From Stichopus chloronotus (taxonomy: Eukaryota; Echinodermata; Holothuroidea; Aspidochirotida; Stichopodidae): a stretch of 64,000 nt of DNA. This document shows, piece by piece, positions 36,886-48,100 of the stretch. Positions within the stretch are counted from its first letter, which is position 1. Every line of letters begins with the position of its first letter. The notes under the pieces were generated by a model. It was not told the DNA's origin and made no database searches. It saw only the letters and a program-made list of their open reading frames with translations. The position numbers and the translations under genes are program-made. The stretch lies in NCBI GenBank assembly GCA_021234535.1, contig CM037843.1, forward strand, positions 9,112,979-9,176,978, written 5' to 3'.

Positions 36886-39800
36886 TTCTTGGTTTGATAG
36901 TCCACATTGGACTGTTTTCACAGTTTCTAGTTCAGTGAAGCACCCTGGCAATGAAAGATTTGCAGTCTTATCTGCATCGAGTAACTGTGATGTAAGCCAA
37001 ATAAATTTAGGTAATGTATTCAATTGACTCGTCACTGCAGGCATATAACAGTGAAACATGTGAAGATAGCTCTGACAATTGCATCGTGTATTTACATCTC
37101 AGATGTGAACTTATTCCTGGTCCTACATTGTTGAGAGGGAATGGTTGCCATATATGACAAAATTTGAGAGAAACATGGTAATAGGAGATAGCAAGAGATG
37201 ACCCCTGTACAGAATACCAGCACAAGTAAATCTGGCTAGTAACATTTTCTTCAAAATCAATTTCTGTATAACAAAACTCTGTGGGAGTTCAAAAATTGAA
37301 AAATCAAACAGTGATCCATGATCATGAAAAGCCAATGCATTGGGCATGCATTGAATTTTAGGCGTGTATGCGTCTGTTCAGTTGAGCAATGATTTTTCAT
37401 TAATTTGTCAAATGTAATTTTATCACCAGGTCAAGTTGAGACACTAGAATAAATAAGACGTAAGTGTCACGAAATGTCAAACTAGTCACCAGAATTTGTT
37501 GGTGTGGGAATTTCAAGGTTGGTACCGGGACATTTGGTTTCTTTGTGAGGATCATCATTGTGTAATGTAAAGTTATGTTGGGGAAGTTGTGCGCATTCAT
37601 GATGTAATAATTGTGTACTGCAAGCTCTTTAGAAAAAAAAAAAGGAAAGAAAATCTGTTAAGTGTTCAAAGATACGGCACTGCTTTGAGTAGGTTAGCCT
37701 ACACTTATGTTGTTATGCATCGATGATGTCTTTATTCATCCGATTATATCACCACAATCACTTACGTATTCAAAGGCCAAGTGTACTTATTTCACAATTT
37801 GCTCGTAATGGAACCAAAAAACCAAGGAGTGCCTCAAAAAAACTTTTCAAGAAAGTGTATAGTTTTTAAATATCTTATATATATCCAAAAGAAGGTAATT
37901 ACCATATTGACCATTCACCCAGTGTCATCCATTAATCATTACTATAGCAACCATATCATTTCTCAACATATGTCACCATTCTCCGATTCTTGGTGGCCTG
38001 TTTTTAATGTTGGCAAATTAAGTGAGAAGACAGCAGCAGGCTATCACGTCATTGTTTCCCAATTTTTTTTTTTTCCTCCCAAACTTATGTACCGATGGTG
38101 TATTGTGCTCTAAGAACTGCATATAGTGTTGTTTAACGAATGCGTATTTAATTGTGTTTCTGGTATTACCCTTCATGAAATGAAATGCACCTCTGGTAGT
38201 AGTAGCTGTGACTGTAACACCATACACACCTTTGCATCTTCTGTTGCTTTTTATTTATCTTACATGTAAATGTAATAAATAATCTTGCCACTTTAGCAGT
38301 TGTTTTATCACTTGTTTTGTAATGATACAAGATGCTGCAGATATCAAAGTAAATCGCTCCATCTATCAAAGGTGTCTCTTGAAAGGCTACAGGATAATAA
38401 ACTGCATTTTCATCATGGCATCTATGGTAAATCACTGGATATTTTGCACAAAAGCTAGGGGGGAAGTAAAGACACTTTGCATTTTAAATTTTGATTTGCT
38501 TCCTGCACAAAGAACTCAGAATATTCCATTAGCAGGGGGGGATTTGCTGTGTACCCACCACTGTCTTGCCTCAGATGAGGCATTTGCTTCGTCAAGTCAA
38601 AGCTGTTAATATTGAAGGTTTGCAATTCTGTGGATGAGAGAGGCAGGTGACTCCAGTAGGAGGATGAACCCAGGAGAAAGAAGGTCATCACATTGACAGC
38701 CTCTTCCTCAGTCTTGCTTTTCTCCAGTATTTTTTTTATTTTTTTTATTAGTCTAGTAGCTTGAATAACCTTGGAAAAGCATCACTTACAAAATCAGTTT
38801 AGACATCATTGATTTAGACAAATTGAGACAAAGTCTCCAAATAATTCAACTTTATCCTTCAAGTAATTCAATTGTATCGCTCACATGGTGAAATTGGATC
38901 CAGTTACTTAACCAATTTATTATTGAAATCATTTTGAAATGCATATATTTTTCATTCAGGCAAGGTGAAACTTTTTTTTAAGCATATCTCCTGCACATTG
39001 CTTTCGAAAGAAAAAAAGGAAACCTCAATTTTACTGTAACCTCTTCTTTAAATATTTTGTAAAATCTTGTAAATTGTGTTTATATTCAGAATGTAAAAAG
39101 TTCCATTGGCAGATAACTTTATAACATTATTTAAACTTTTTTTTTTTACATTTTAAAAAAAATCCTTTTTTTTTATGTATGTATTGCTGAAACCGTGGCC
39201 TTTATTTGAGATGTCAGTGTGCCTTCAGTGATGAAACATTGGCCAGAATGTGGCTTAGGGACCTAGTGGAACCACTGGTTTAATTCCTTTGTAATTGTGA
39301 AAGAGAAGGAGGAATTTTTTAGTATCCGTTTATGGAACATACTGTATTTGGAGTTTTAATTTGTCAATGAATTTTCCTTTGTTTCATGAAAAAAATTATT
39401 GTCCCTGAAAACACTTCAAATTACTCAAGATTCAATATTAATTAAATCCGATGAGTGTCATGGACCCCGATATCCCTCTGTTGGATAACCTATCATTTTC
39501 GATCTAAATGTCAGGAATCGGAATCGGCTATCTAGGAGCAGAGTAGCCAGTGAACAGTCCAGTGCTATAGCAAGCTACCTCTATCCACCTAAACTAGATA
39601 TATCCTCCAGCTTTAAAGATCCAGCCACAGTAATCTGTTGGGAACTAGTTTGATTTTTAGTGTTTCATGCCGCTACTGCTGCATTCTGTCTAATTAGAGA
39701 TGGAAGTTGCTCGATAAATTAAGGTTGGTTTGACACTGAATTCTTTGATCAATATCGGTTGGCATAACTCTTTGAAATGGGCTCGTCTCTGTTGACTCAT

Positions 39801-40750
39801 GGTTCAGTTGGCTTCTCGTCTTGCAGTTGATGTGTGTTAGCAAGATTTTGTGGATAAAGCTTCCAGTCTAGTTGGAAATATCACTCCAAGTGTGCCTTGA
39901 ATAATTTCGTATTTAACATGTTACTTCTGTCATTGGAATCAAGACAACACTGTAAAATTTTTCAGGGACAGACTAAAGACTTGACGTAATGTAAGCAGCT
40001 CAGAGCTGTTGAATCAGTTGTCAGAAAAATTAAGAATAATAGATCATCTTAGTTTGTTGTTCTGGATCATGTTCACACGCTTAATATTGGACAAAGATAG
40101 TGTAACGACTAAGATAAGTCTGCTCAAGTTATACATGCACCACCAATATATATACAGATTTTACTTTTACTGTTGTAGTAAACGTTAAGCAAATATTGAT
40201 ATGAATCAAGGAGATAGCAGTGGTAGGATGCAATTTGTGGTAGTTTAATTTGAATCATTCATACAGCACCACCACGTTAAACACAGCCATACCATATGGT
40301 ATCCATGATACCACATACCAGCTTGCATGTACAAATCAAAATTGCGAGCACCGAATACATGAAAAAATGAAAATTCTACGGAGAATTATCCAGTCTTTGT
40401 TTTATTTATTTTGTCTTGTTCTTGTCTTTTTAAGTTGTAAAGAATACTAAATGTAATACTTCCCTGTTTCCCCCTTTCCTGTGGAGTAGACCAGACTTGG
40501 GGAGATGCATGGCTATGAAATTTAAAAAACAAAACAAAAAAATATTTAAGAGGATCTGGATTAAGTTTATGATGAAGACCAATAAATCCTAAGATGGAAG
40601 AATAAAAGAGTTAAAGCAGAACCCAGTATAATTGTGAGACATGTATAGCCATTTCAGGAGGCTGAGTGGACACTTCTGCAAACAGTCAAATTAAGAATCC
40701 TTAAAGAGGAAAAGGAGGCACTCACATTACACAAGTACCAATAGAACACA
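36886..40750 (+). other. Probable 3' UTR and downstream flank of the PLEKHG-like gene
   Basis: Very AT-rich non-coding sequence after the stop codon. Several AATAAA hexamers occur, the first at 37000-37005 and another at 37448-37453, with more near 38273, 38397, 40582 and 40603. The true cleavage site cannot be chosen from sequence alone. Confidence 0.6.
37000..37005 (+). promoter_or_regulatory. Candidate polyadenylation signal AATAAA
   Basis: First AATAAA after the PLEKHG-like stop codon, about 115 bp downstream. It would give a short 3' UTR. Later hexamers are equally usable. Confidence 0.35.
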
Positions 40751-40756
40751 AAAGAC

Positions 40757-41085
40757 ACCCAGTTGGAATTTCTCAGTCTAGCACAATTTATGGCTTTAAA
40801 AAATGCCTAAAATTGGACAAGACTGCGTCTAAGGGTACGTGGTAATTGAAAAAACTTCTCAATAGATCCACAATACCGTTTGAATATCTCATATCAGTCG
40901 TGTAGAAGTGACGATTATTAGAAAATCTGAAATACCAACTGGAATTTTTCATATCTCAGTCTTGTACATTTAATGACACAAAGATGATAAATATTGCACA
41001 AGATTGTGCTTGAGGTTACCTGATAATTGAAAAATTTCTCAATAAATCTGAAATAAAAATTTGAATTTCCTGTTTTTCATTGTAG
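40757..41085. repeat. Degenerate ~180 bp repeat, two main copies
   Basis: Blocks such as GGTAATTGAAAAAACTTCTC near 40850 and GATAATTGAAAAATTTCTC near 41031 recur about 182 bp apart, as does a TTGGAATTTCTCAGTCT / CTGGAATTTTTCATATCTC block. A reverse-complement copy of the second block lies at 44341-44390. Confidence 0.6.
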
Positions 41086-43260
41086 GTGCGTAGTAGCGTA
41101 AATATTCTAGACATGTATCATGTAGCATTACAGAGTGCTCATTAAATAAAGACCAAGAAGTAAAACCAGTGAATTCGCTTTTGATAAGGTATGTAAATGC
41201 ATATTACTTTAGCGTTTTCGTTTAGGAACACCTGAAGTGGCCATTCAGTTTCCAAATCATTGCTGACACGAACTCACAACACCAAGACATTCAATTCCTT
41301 TCTCCCAAAATATACATAATGTACTAAAATCATTTCTCGAGAAGACCTTCCTGCATGATAGAACATGACGTTTTATTCAAGTTTACCATAATGTTTAGGG
41401 TACGTTCCTCTTGAGAAGGCATAAACATGTATGATATCATGTAAGGATTGGCTCTGATTCCTTTTCACCCACTGAATAATGTAGGTTTATGCTTGATTTC
41501 CAAGCTAAGTAGGATAGTAGCGTAAATTATAAATACACTGAGTTAAGCAGATATGTTTGAGTATGGTTGCTGGGAATTCACTAATAAGTAAAAGGATTAA
41601 TGTTTTTTTTTTGGGGGGGGGGGGGGGAGGGGGAGAAGGGACTTTCAGAGTTGAATTATTTTCCTCCCTCACTGACACAGAACTGTGTGATAACCAACTT
41701 CAAAGGTCTTCTTGCACAGTAGTGATCAGTATACACCAGGTCCGGATTTAAGCACAGGCCAGCTGCGCACACGAGCTTATGGGGCTTCCACAAAATGTAC
41801 TATTTCGGTTATTTTAGTCAGATTTGGCCATTTTAGAGGTCAAGTCACTTTTCTTTGTCTATATAGGCCTATACTGAACTCGATCGCATATTGTAATAAA
41901 TGGAATAACGCATGTTAAAAACTCACCTATAGTCACACCGTACAGCCCGTCATCAAAACATAAATACAACAAAAAAGTGATAAAAACTGGATTGACTCAT
42001 GTGCATTGGATGTAGAGGCTTTACTCCTATGGTTTCGGGTCATGCTGAACTTGGAACCCGACGAAAAAAGGGACCCGGGCCTACAACGTTTTGTCTCCAG
42101 TATTGATAGCGTTGTCCTGTCATTTCTGTTGTAGTTCTGGGGGGGGGGGGGGGCAGGGCGGAGGGGTTAGATTTTTTATGGGGAGCAAAATCGACTCATC
42201 GTCCCCATTTTGAGCGCCGTCCTGGGGGAGGGGTACGAGGGAAGGATGTTACCTACCAAGGCTCAAGCTAGGATTTCAAATTAGTCAGTTCACAGGTATA
42301 GGCCTACGTGGCATGAGGAGAGGTCTAAGGGGATGGGGAACCCCTTCCCCTTTGGCTGAAAAGGATCGTGTTTGCCCTTCTTAGTAGCCCACCCATGGTG
42401 CGAAATTGACTTTTTTGACACCTGTACCCATGAACCTAAAATAAAGGTTTAAAGGTATGGGAAGGAGCTGAGTGCCCTCAAGACTATGTAAGCGGAGCGT
42501 CACATCGGTTGGCGCTGAGCGTACAAGAAAAGTTTTGGCTTTTCAAACCCTCCAGATGGCCGGAAACGGCACTTCCCGGGAGGTTCCAAGCGGCATGTAC
42601 CCAACCTTGAAATAGGGATCTCATGCCTGCAATTTCTCAGTTAGGCCTAATGAGATAAAAATCAATGTATGAAAACAAACAACATGAGAACAATATATGT
42701 TTTCATCAATGTATGTAAAACATATCAGTTGGGTTCAGACGATACAAGAATCACAATGAATTATTCATCCTTTTTCCTATATTTTTGTTGGCAAATAGCA
42801 GGGGGTGGTGCTGAACATACCTTTAGACCCCACCGTTGGTTGATGATGACCCATTTCTGAGCTTGAAAATAAAAATGAAAATTGGGGTAAGTGGGTGAAC
42901 ATTACCTAATGCAACAAAGCGAAGCAGTACCCGATTGGAATTTTTTTGAAGGAGAGGGGGGGGGGGGGGACGTCCGGGCAATACATGAGCTTGTTGCATG
43001 CACATGTTTTTAAAAATTTCCAACTTTTTTTTTCAAAAATGACAATGACATACTTTTAAGTAATAAGTAGCAGAACTGATGTACTCTTAATAGTAATATG
43101 ACAGAATATTGGTTGGTATTGGCAAAAGCTTAATATGCGTGGACAACCACTACCTTTTGGGGATTTATTTTTTAATGCAGCGTGAGGATTGGAAAAAATA
43201 GAGGAATATTGTTTCTAGAATCCCTGTCACCATTAATAGCCAAGGTCTTAATTGACATTT

Positions 43261-43284
43261 GTTTGTTTGTTTGTTTGTTTGTTT
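43261..43284. repeat. (GTTT)6 microsatellite, LINE tail
   Basis: Six perfect GTTT units next to the 3' end of the minus-strand LINE. Microsatellite-like tails are typical of CR1/L2-type elements. Confidence 0.9.
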
Positions 43285-43516
43285 ATTTTTCCAATTGAAG
43301 TACATAAACAAAATTTATACAAGATGAAGTGTACATAAAGAAATTAACGTATGTATCAAAGGGAAAAAAAGGAACCAGATGAAGCTAAGAGCTTTTCTAG
43401 TCTGATCCAATCCAAAAGTAACGTTAAATATTACAAAACATAATGGAATAATGTACGCATATATACGCAAAAATGAATCGTAAGGGATTTTAGGCTCAAA
43501 ATACACAAGAAACAGA

Positions 43517-43891
43517 TTAAGAAAGGTGTAAAGAAAGTAGTTGTTTTTTGAAGTACTGCTTAAACAAATTAATATTTGAGGAATTACGTAATTTTGTGTC
43601 AAGGGAATTCCAGAGGTGTACACCATAGCTTCTCACCTGAGAGTGGGCAAACATTGTTCTTGTGAAAGGTTGTACCAGATTATCTCTTCCCCTTGTAGGA
43701 TAGTTATGATGAGTACTGTGTGAGTGGAAAAACGAGTTTAAATCATGGGGAAGTTGATTATTATGATGTCTATATAGGAAGATACCTAACTGATATTTAT
43801 AGTGATCCTTTAGAGTGAGAATATTGAGGTTATAAAAATACGGAAGTGTATGGGTGTAAATTGGCAATAATCCTAATTTTGGGAAGGATTA
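43517..43891 (-). pseudogene. LINE ORF2 C-terminal remnant
   Basis: About 120 codons of the post-RT tail (LGLLPIYTH, QLGIFLYRH, LWNSL, FKQYFKKQLL motifs). The frame is cut by an in-frame TAA created at the truncation point, inside the inverted repeat at 43860-43899. It is not expected to be expressed as a functional protein. Confidence 0.75.
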
Positions 43892-43899
43892 TTGCCAAT
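43860..43899. repeat. Perfect 15 bp inverted repeat at the LINE 5' truncation point
   Basis: ATTGGCAATAATCCT at 43860-43874 is the exact reverse complement of 43885-43899, with a 10 nt loop. The left arm is LINE coding sequence (LGLLPI); the right arm is its inverted copy just outside the truncated end. Confidence 0.9.
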
Positions 43900-44846
43900 G
43901 CGTCCTGCGTGAAATAAATATGCTGACCGTTCTGCTGCAGATTCCATCCCCTACCCACATCCTCGTGCACTGCTTATAAGCAACAGGCTCGTGCATGGAC
44001 AATCGAAACCTCGAATCAATGATTCCACACCTTTATGAACACCTTGTTTCAACTGTGTTTTTAATCTGATTCATCTTGTGGGAAAAACGACCGTAAAACT
44101 ATGTGCGAACGACATAAAATATACTGTCGTGGCACTATCGGACTTTTGTAATTTTGTAGGCTATCCAGGGATGCTAACTGACGGAGGTAAATCCGGTCCT
44201 AGTATGTATACATTTCTCAGTACATATTCTTCACCAAATTCCCGTGTGAACTACATATTTGCCTTTTTGCCTTTTGCAAAGTGATTTCTCTTCGTCGACA
44301 ATAATGATACGACTAAAAATATCTTAGTCTCTAACTTATCTCTTAAAATGTACACAACTGAGATATGAAAAATTCCCGACTGGAAATAACGATTTACCCG
44401 TCTAAATCCCGAAATTGTTTCATGTTTTTTTTTTTTCACAGATCTAATTCGCTACTCTTTTGTAACGAAATTCCAATTTTATAAAGTCAAAGGTTCGACT
44501 TAAAAAAATGAAGCCATAGTTTCGACTCTCTGAGAGTTTTTCTCTTGTGCCATGTCAATATCAAAACCACCACAGGGTAATATCAGTGACATTGGGTACA
44601 AAACATATCTAAGAAAGAGACCGATTCAATTGTTATCACATTTCTTTGGTCGATTCCCTCATCATTTTGGAGGCCGGCTAGGGGTCATTTGGGTCGACTC
44701 TGATTGCTAATAAATCCTCAAATCTTCAAAAAAATACTTGTGAGATGGAATCTGATGTAACAAGGAGTCACACTTATTCACTTACAAGAAAAGAAGAAAG
44801 AGAAAAAAATGAGATTTTTATGGCGTAGAGAAGCCACATAAAGCAG

Positions 44847-44853
44847 TATATAA
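44847..44853 (+). promoter_or_regulatory. Weak TATA-like box upstream of XRN2
   Basis: TATATAA about 185 bp before the XRN2 start codon, inside a GCAGT...ACTGC inverted pair. Ubiquitous genes such as XRN2 usually lack TATA boxes, so this may be chance in AT-rich DNA. Confidence 0.15.
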
Positions 44854-45037
44854 CACTGCTCCATGGTAAAGTGCTAATGAAGTGCATGACAGCGGAGGAG
44901 GGGTTTAGTTATGGTCGTGCTACCTCATGTTCATCGTCTTCACATTTTCGTTTGCTCGCATGTCCAGTTCCATCGGCTCAACTATTTTACAAAAAACAAT
45001 CTTCAACTGAAATTCAACTTGTGTCTCACTCATAATC

Positions 45038-45112
45038 ATGGGTGTTCCAGCCTTCTTTCGCTGGTTGAGTAAAACGTATGGGAATATCATCGTGCATTGT
45101 GTTGAAGAAAAG
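45038..45112 (+). CDS. XRN2: XRN2 exon 1 (coding start)
   Basis: 25 codons, [16 protein letters not shown] then [12 protein letters not shown] is in a good context (ATAATCATGG). Donor AAG|GTACGG, phase 0. The 5' UTR limit upstream is unknown. Confidence 0.96.
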
Positions 45113-48100
45113 GTACGGAACAAGTCTCGATCCATTGAACGTAAAATAAAGATTGGATAGACATGCTGTTGTGTGTATCCTGTGGTAGCTTGGCTATCAC
45201 ATTGTGAGTACACAGCAAATGCAGATACTGTAGTGCACTGCAAGAGCAATCATAACACTAGGCTTAACACTAACAGTATTAGTTCTAAGTTTGAATACAT
45301 ATAATTTATGCTTAGCCTAAGTAGTGTTACTGTAGTGTTAGGCTATAAAAATGACGTTCTTTGTGTTGCCGATAGTTTTGATTAAAACATGGTTTTTCTA
45401 TTCTACTTGGAGCCATGCACTTGTCGTAGTTTCTACTCACTGGTTTTGGCACCAAGAAAGTCTAAATTTGTGTCTTTTCCTGGGCTTGGCCAGTAATCAA
45501 GGCTCGCGATAACTCGAGACCTAGTTTGAAGCATGTCTTTTTCTGTTGATTTGTCAGGTTGGCAAAAGTTTGCAGGCAAAATTCGATTCTCGCTACTAAT
45601 ATCAATATAGCTAGCTATATGTGACGACAGCCGATTTACCTGCTACCACTGTACCAGACCATGCGTGCTGCAGTACCGCTGGATATAAATTATACTCACT
45701 CTTCATCCAGCACTTTATCAGAATCGATTAAAAAAATCTATCAATTGGGGTTTTGCCAAGTCTCTTTCACTGTTAGTCTCACAATAGGGCGGTGTAGTAT
45801 ATCAGGTGGAAACACGAAAGTTCGATCACGACAAAAATCATCGATATTGCTTCAAAACTACAACCTTTCATGAGACATTGCACATGTAAAGCAAACTGCA
45901 TTATATACAATTTTGAAGTTGAAATGTCCCCAAAAGTCTAATAAAAAATAACAGGTAAGATCATGTACAGCTCTTCAAGTATTTCAAGTGATGATATCCT
46001 AATGTAGTGGAGGTATAGCTAATAGCCACCTCGGTGACTCATATTTCCATATTACAGAGTAGAAACAACTCGTTGTAAGTTGCTTACTTTGGTAGATTTT
46101 TCAGGAGCCATTTTAAATACTATTTTTTTTTTGTTTATTGATCCTTGTCACTTAAAAAAATGTTTATATTAAAGGGTTGAAGTAGCAGGGTGTTGGCTTT
46201 GTTAATGGTTTCAGTCATATTCATATTTCAACGGGTTGTGCTATGCCTGCCGTCACTTTGAAGATGGTGTACGTATACAGGCCTAAGCTTATGATTTTTA
46301 AGTGACATTGAATGTACAGTAGTAAAGGGGGTATACATGGAATCTTGTGGAAACGTTTGCTAAAATTGTTTTCTTTTTTACATAACTTGAAAAATATTGA
46401 TCACTACTAAAAAAGAGAGGCATCTATTTACAAGAGCAGTGAATCATTCTGCTTTTTGGCCAAAATTGTGGATGGAGTATTTGGGATACATATTTGAATG
46501 GATTTATTTACCAGTTATTTTTCGGACGCAACCATTGAGAAAACCATGTGTATGATCTCTACTGTGATCAATTCAAGCAAGATAAACCCAGAAGTAAAGG
46601 TCAGTGAGCAGTATTTTAGAATGATATATGATATTTTAAATCATCTAAACAGTACATGAATGTTTCTTACGACTCGGTTTGAACGTTTGGCAAATTAAAT
46701 GGAATCTGACAGCACTACCAGTGCTGCTAGAAGTAAATCATTTGCTATTTTCTTAATTTAAACACCTTCTTTATCCAGCATAATCAAACTTTTGTGCAAA
46801 ACCAATGAGATGAAGAATTTGCTCAAGCTTTCACTTTTTGGAAAGTGCGTGTGTAACTACTGTTTACACTAATGTGTGTGTATCTGTACAAGGTACAGTC
46901 GTACTAATGCGACCACCTGCGAGGTGCACTGTCTCTGACGCTGATTGGTCAAAAGGTTCACAGAGTGATCTTGGCAGGGTTTCTAGTTTGATTTTCAATC
47001 ACTAGTGTCAGATACTATTTCTAACACCACATGTTAAGTGTAACAAGCAACTATTAGCCAATTACAAAGGTGAAAATATGACCATTCCATGAAAATTTTA
47101 TTTGTTCTGGTGAATAAGTGTCCTTTATAATAGCCTCCATGCAGTCCTGGATGATTTATGCAAAATATCGAATTGTTGCGCTCTGCTATAGTCGTCATGT
47201 GGTGTTCTTTTGTCATTTCAACATGGGTGGTTGAATCAAAGAAGAGAAGAAAAAAAGACAATTGTGTATACATTAGACTGTGTGGTTAATGAGTGTTCTT
47301 TAGTGATGTCTTTGCAATATAGCACCCATTGATGCTCAATGAGATACATGAAAACAGTTTGCTGAGCTGTCAATGGGTCTTTTTGGGTTCCTTTCTGGAA
47401 AAAACAGGGCTACAAACTCAAATTTTCCGTAAGGTAGGATGAGAAACTAATGTTTTTTTTTCAACTTTGCCCAATACCACTGAGCTGAATGTTTGTAAGT
47501 TATTTGCTACCCACTCAGCACTTAGTGCCCAATGACAAGATATTCAGCATAGATAATTTACCTGTTACCACACCAGAGTATGACAACAAACTTGGAAGAT
47601 GGGTAGGTTTTGGTGTACAGTATCAAGAACAGGTAGGGAGAAAATGTGATGCTGGTACATTTCTCTCATTCCTGGATATGGTGGATCGACAAATCATGAG
47701 GTTCTGAGAAGTTCTTGCAGTAGGCCGACTGTACTGAAGACCAGTGCTTGGCATACCACATTGTGCAACACACCATGTGGAACAGTCTTTTCTAACATAC
47801 TGCACATGTGGTTTCCTCAATGCCATTGCAAAGCCATACAGCATGAAAATCCAAATTTTAAATAAAGTTTTAGAAAATTATCAGTGCACAGGACGATACT
47901 TTCTCAACTATCATGAAGTCTCAGTGTTCTCTGTACATTGTCTTTTTTATCTACAGGGTAAGGTTATTGATGGAGTTGAGATACCTGTCGACAACACAAA
48001 ACCAAATCCTAATGATGTAGAATTCGATAATTTATACCTGGATATGAATGGTATCATCCATCCATGTTGTCACCCAGAGGATAAGTGAGTAACTTTTGTA

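Larger units (their letters stand above)
43261..43899 (-). mobile_element. 5'-truncated non-LTR retrotransposon (LINE) tail
   Basis: On the minus strand a frame at about 43890-43517 encodes KLGLLPIYTHTLPYFYN, then YKYQLGIFLYRH, NYPTRGRDNL, YGVHLWNSL and KQYFKKQLL. This is the conserved C-terminal tail that follows the reverse transcriptase domain in CR1/Jockey-like LINEs. Its stop is followed by about 230 bp of 3' UTR and a (CAAA)n tail, seen as (GTTT)6 at 43261-43284 on the + strand. The reverse transcriptase core and the endonuclease are missing, so the copy is dead on arrival. Confidence 0.8.
40751..45037. other. Intergenic region rich in transposon debris
   Basis: Higher CG content than the flanks. 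G runs of 15, 15 and 14 nt start at 41613, 42139 and 42956, a LINE tail occupies 43261-43899, and inverted copies of a short repeat lie at 40936-40977 and 44341-44390. A TATATAA at 44847-44853 could be a core promoter element of XRN2, but this is weak. No intact gene seen. Confidence 0.65.

Noticed and set aside
43315..43626. 103-codon minus-strand frame in the LINE tail
   Set aside because: It overlaps the end of the real LINE frame in another frame and runs through its 3' UTR. No protein motif.
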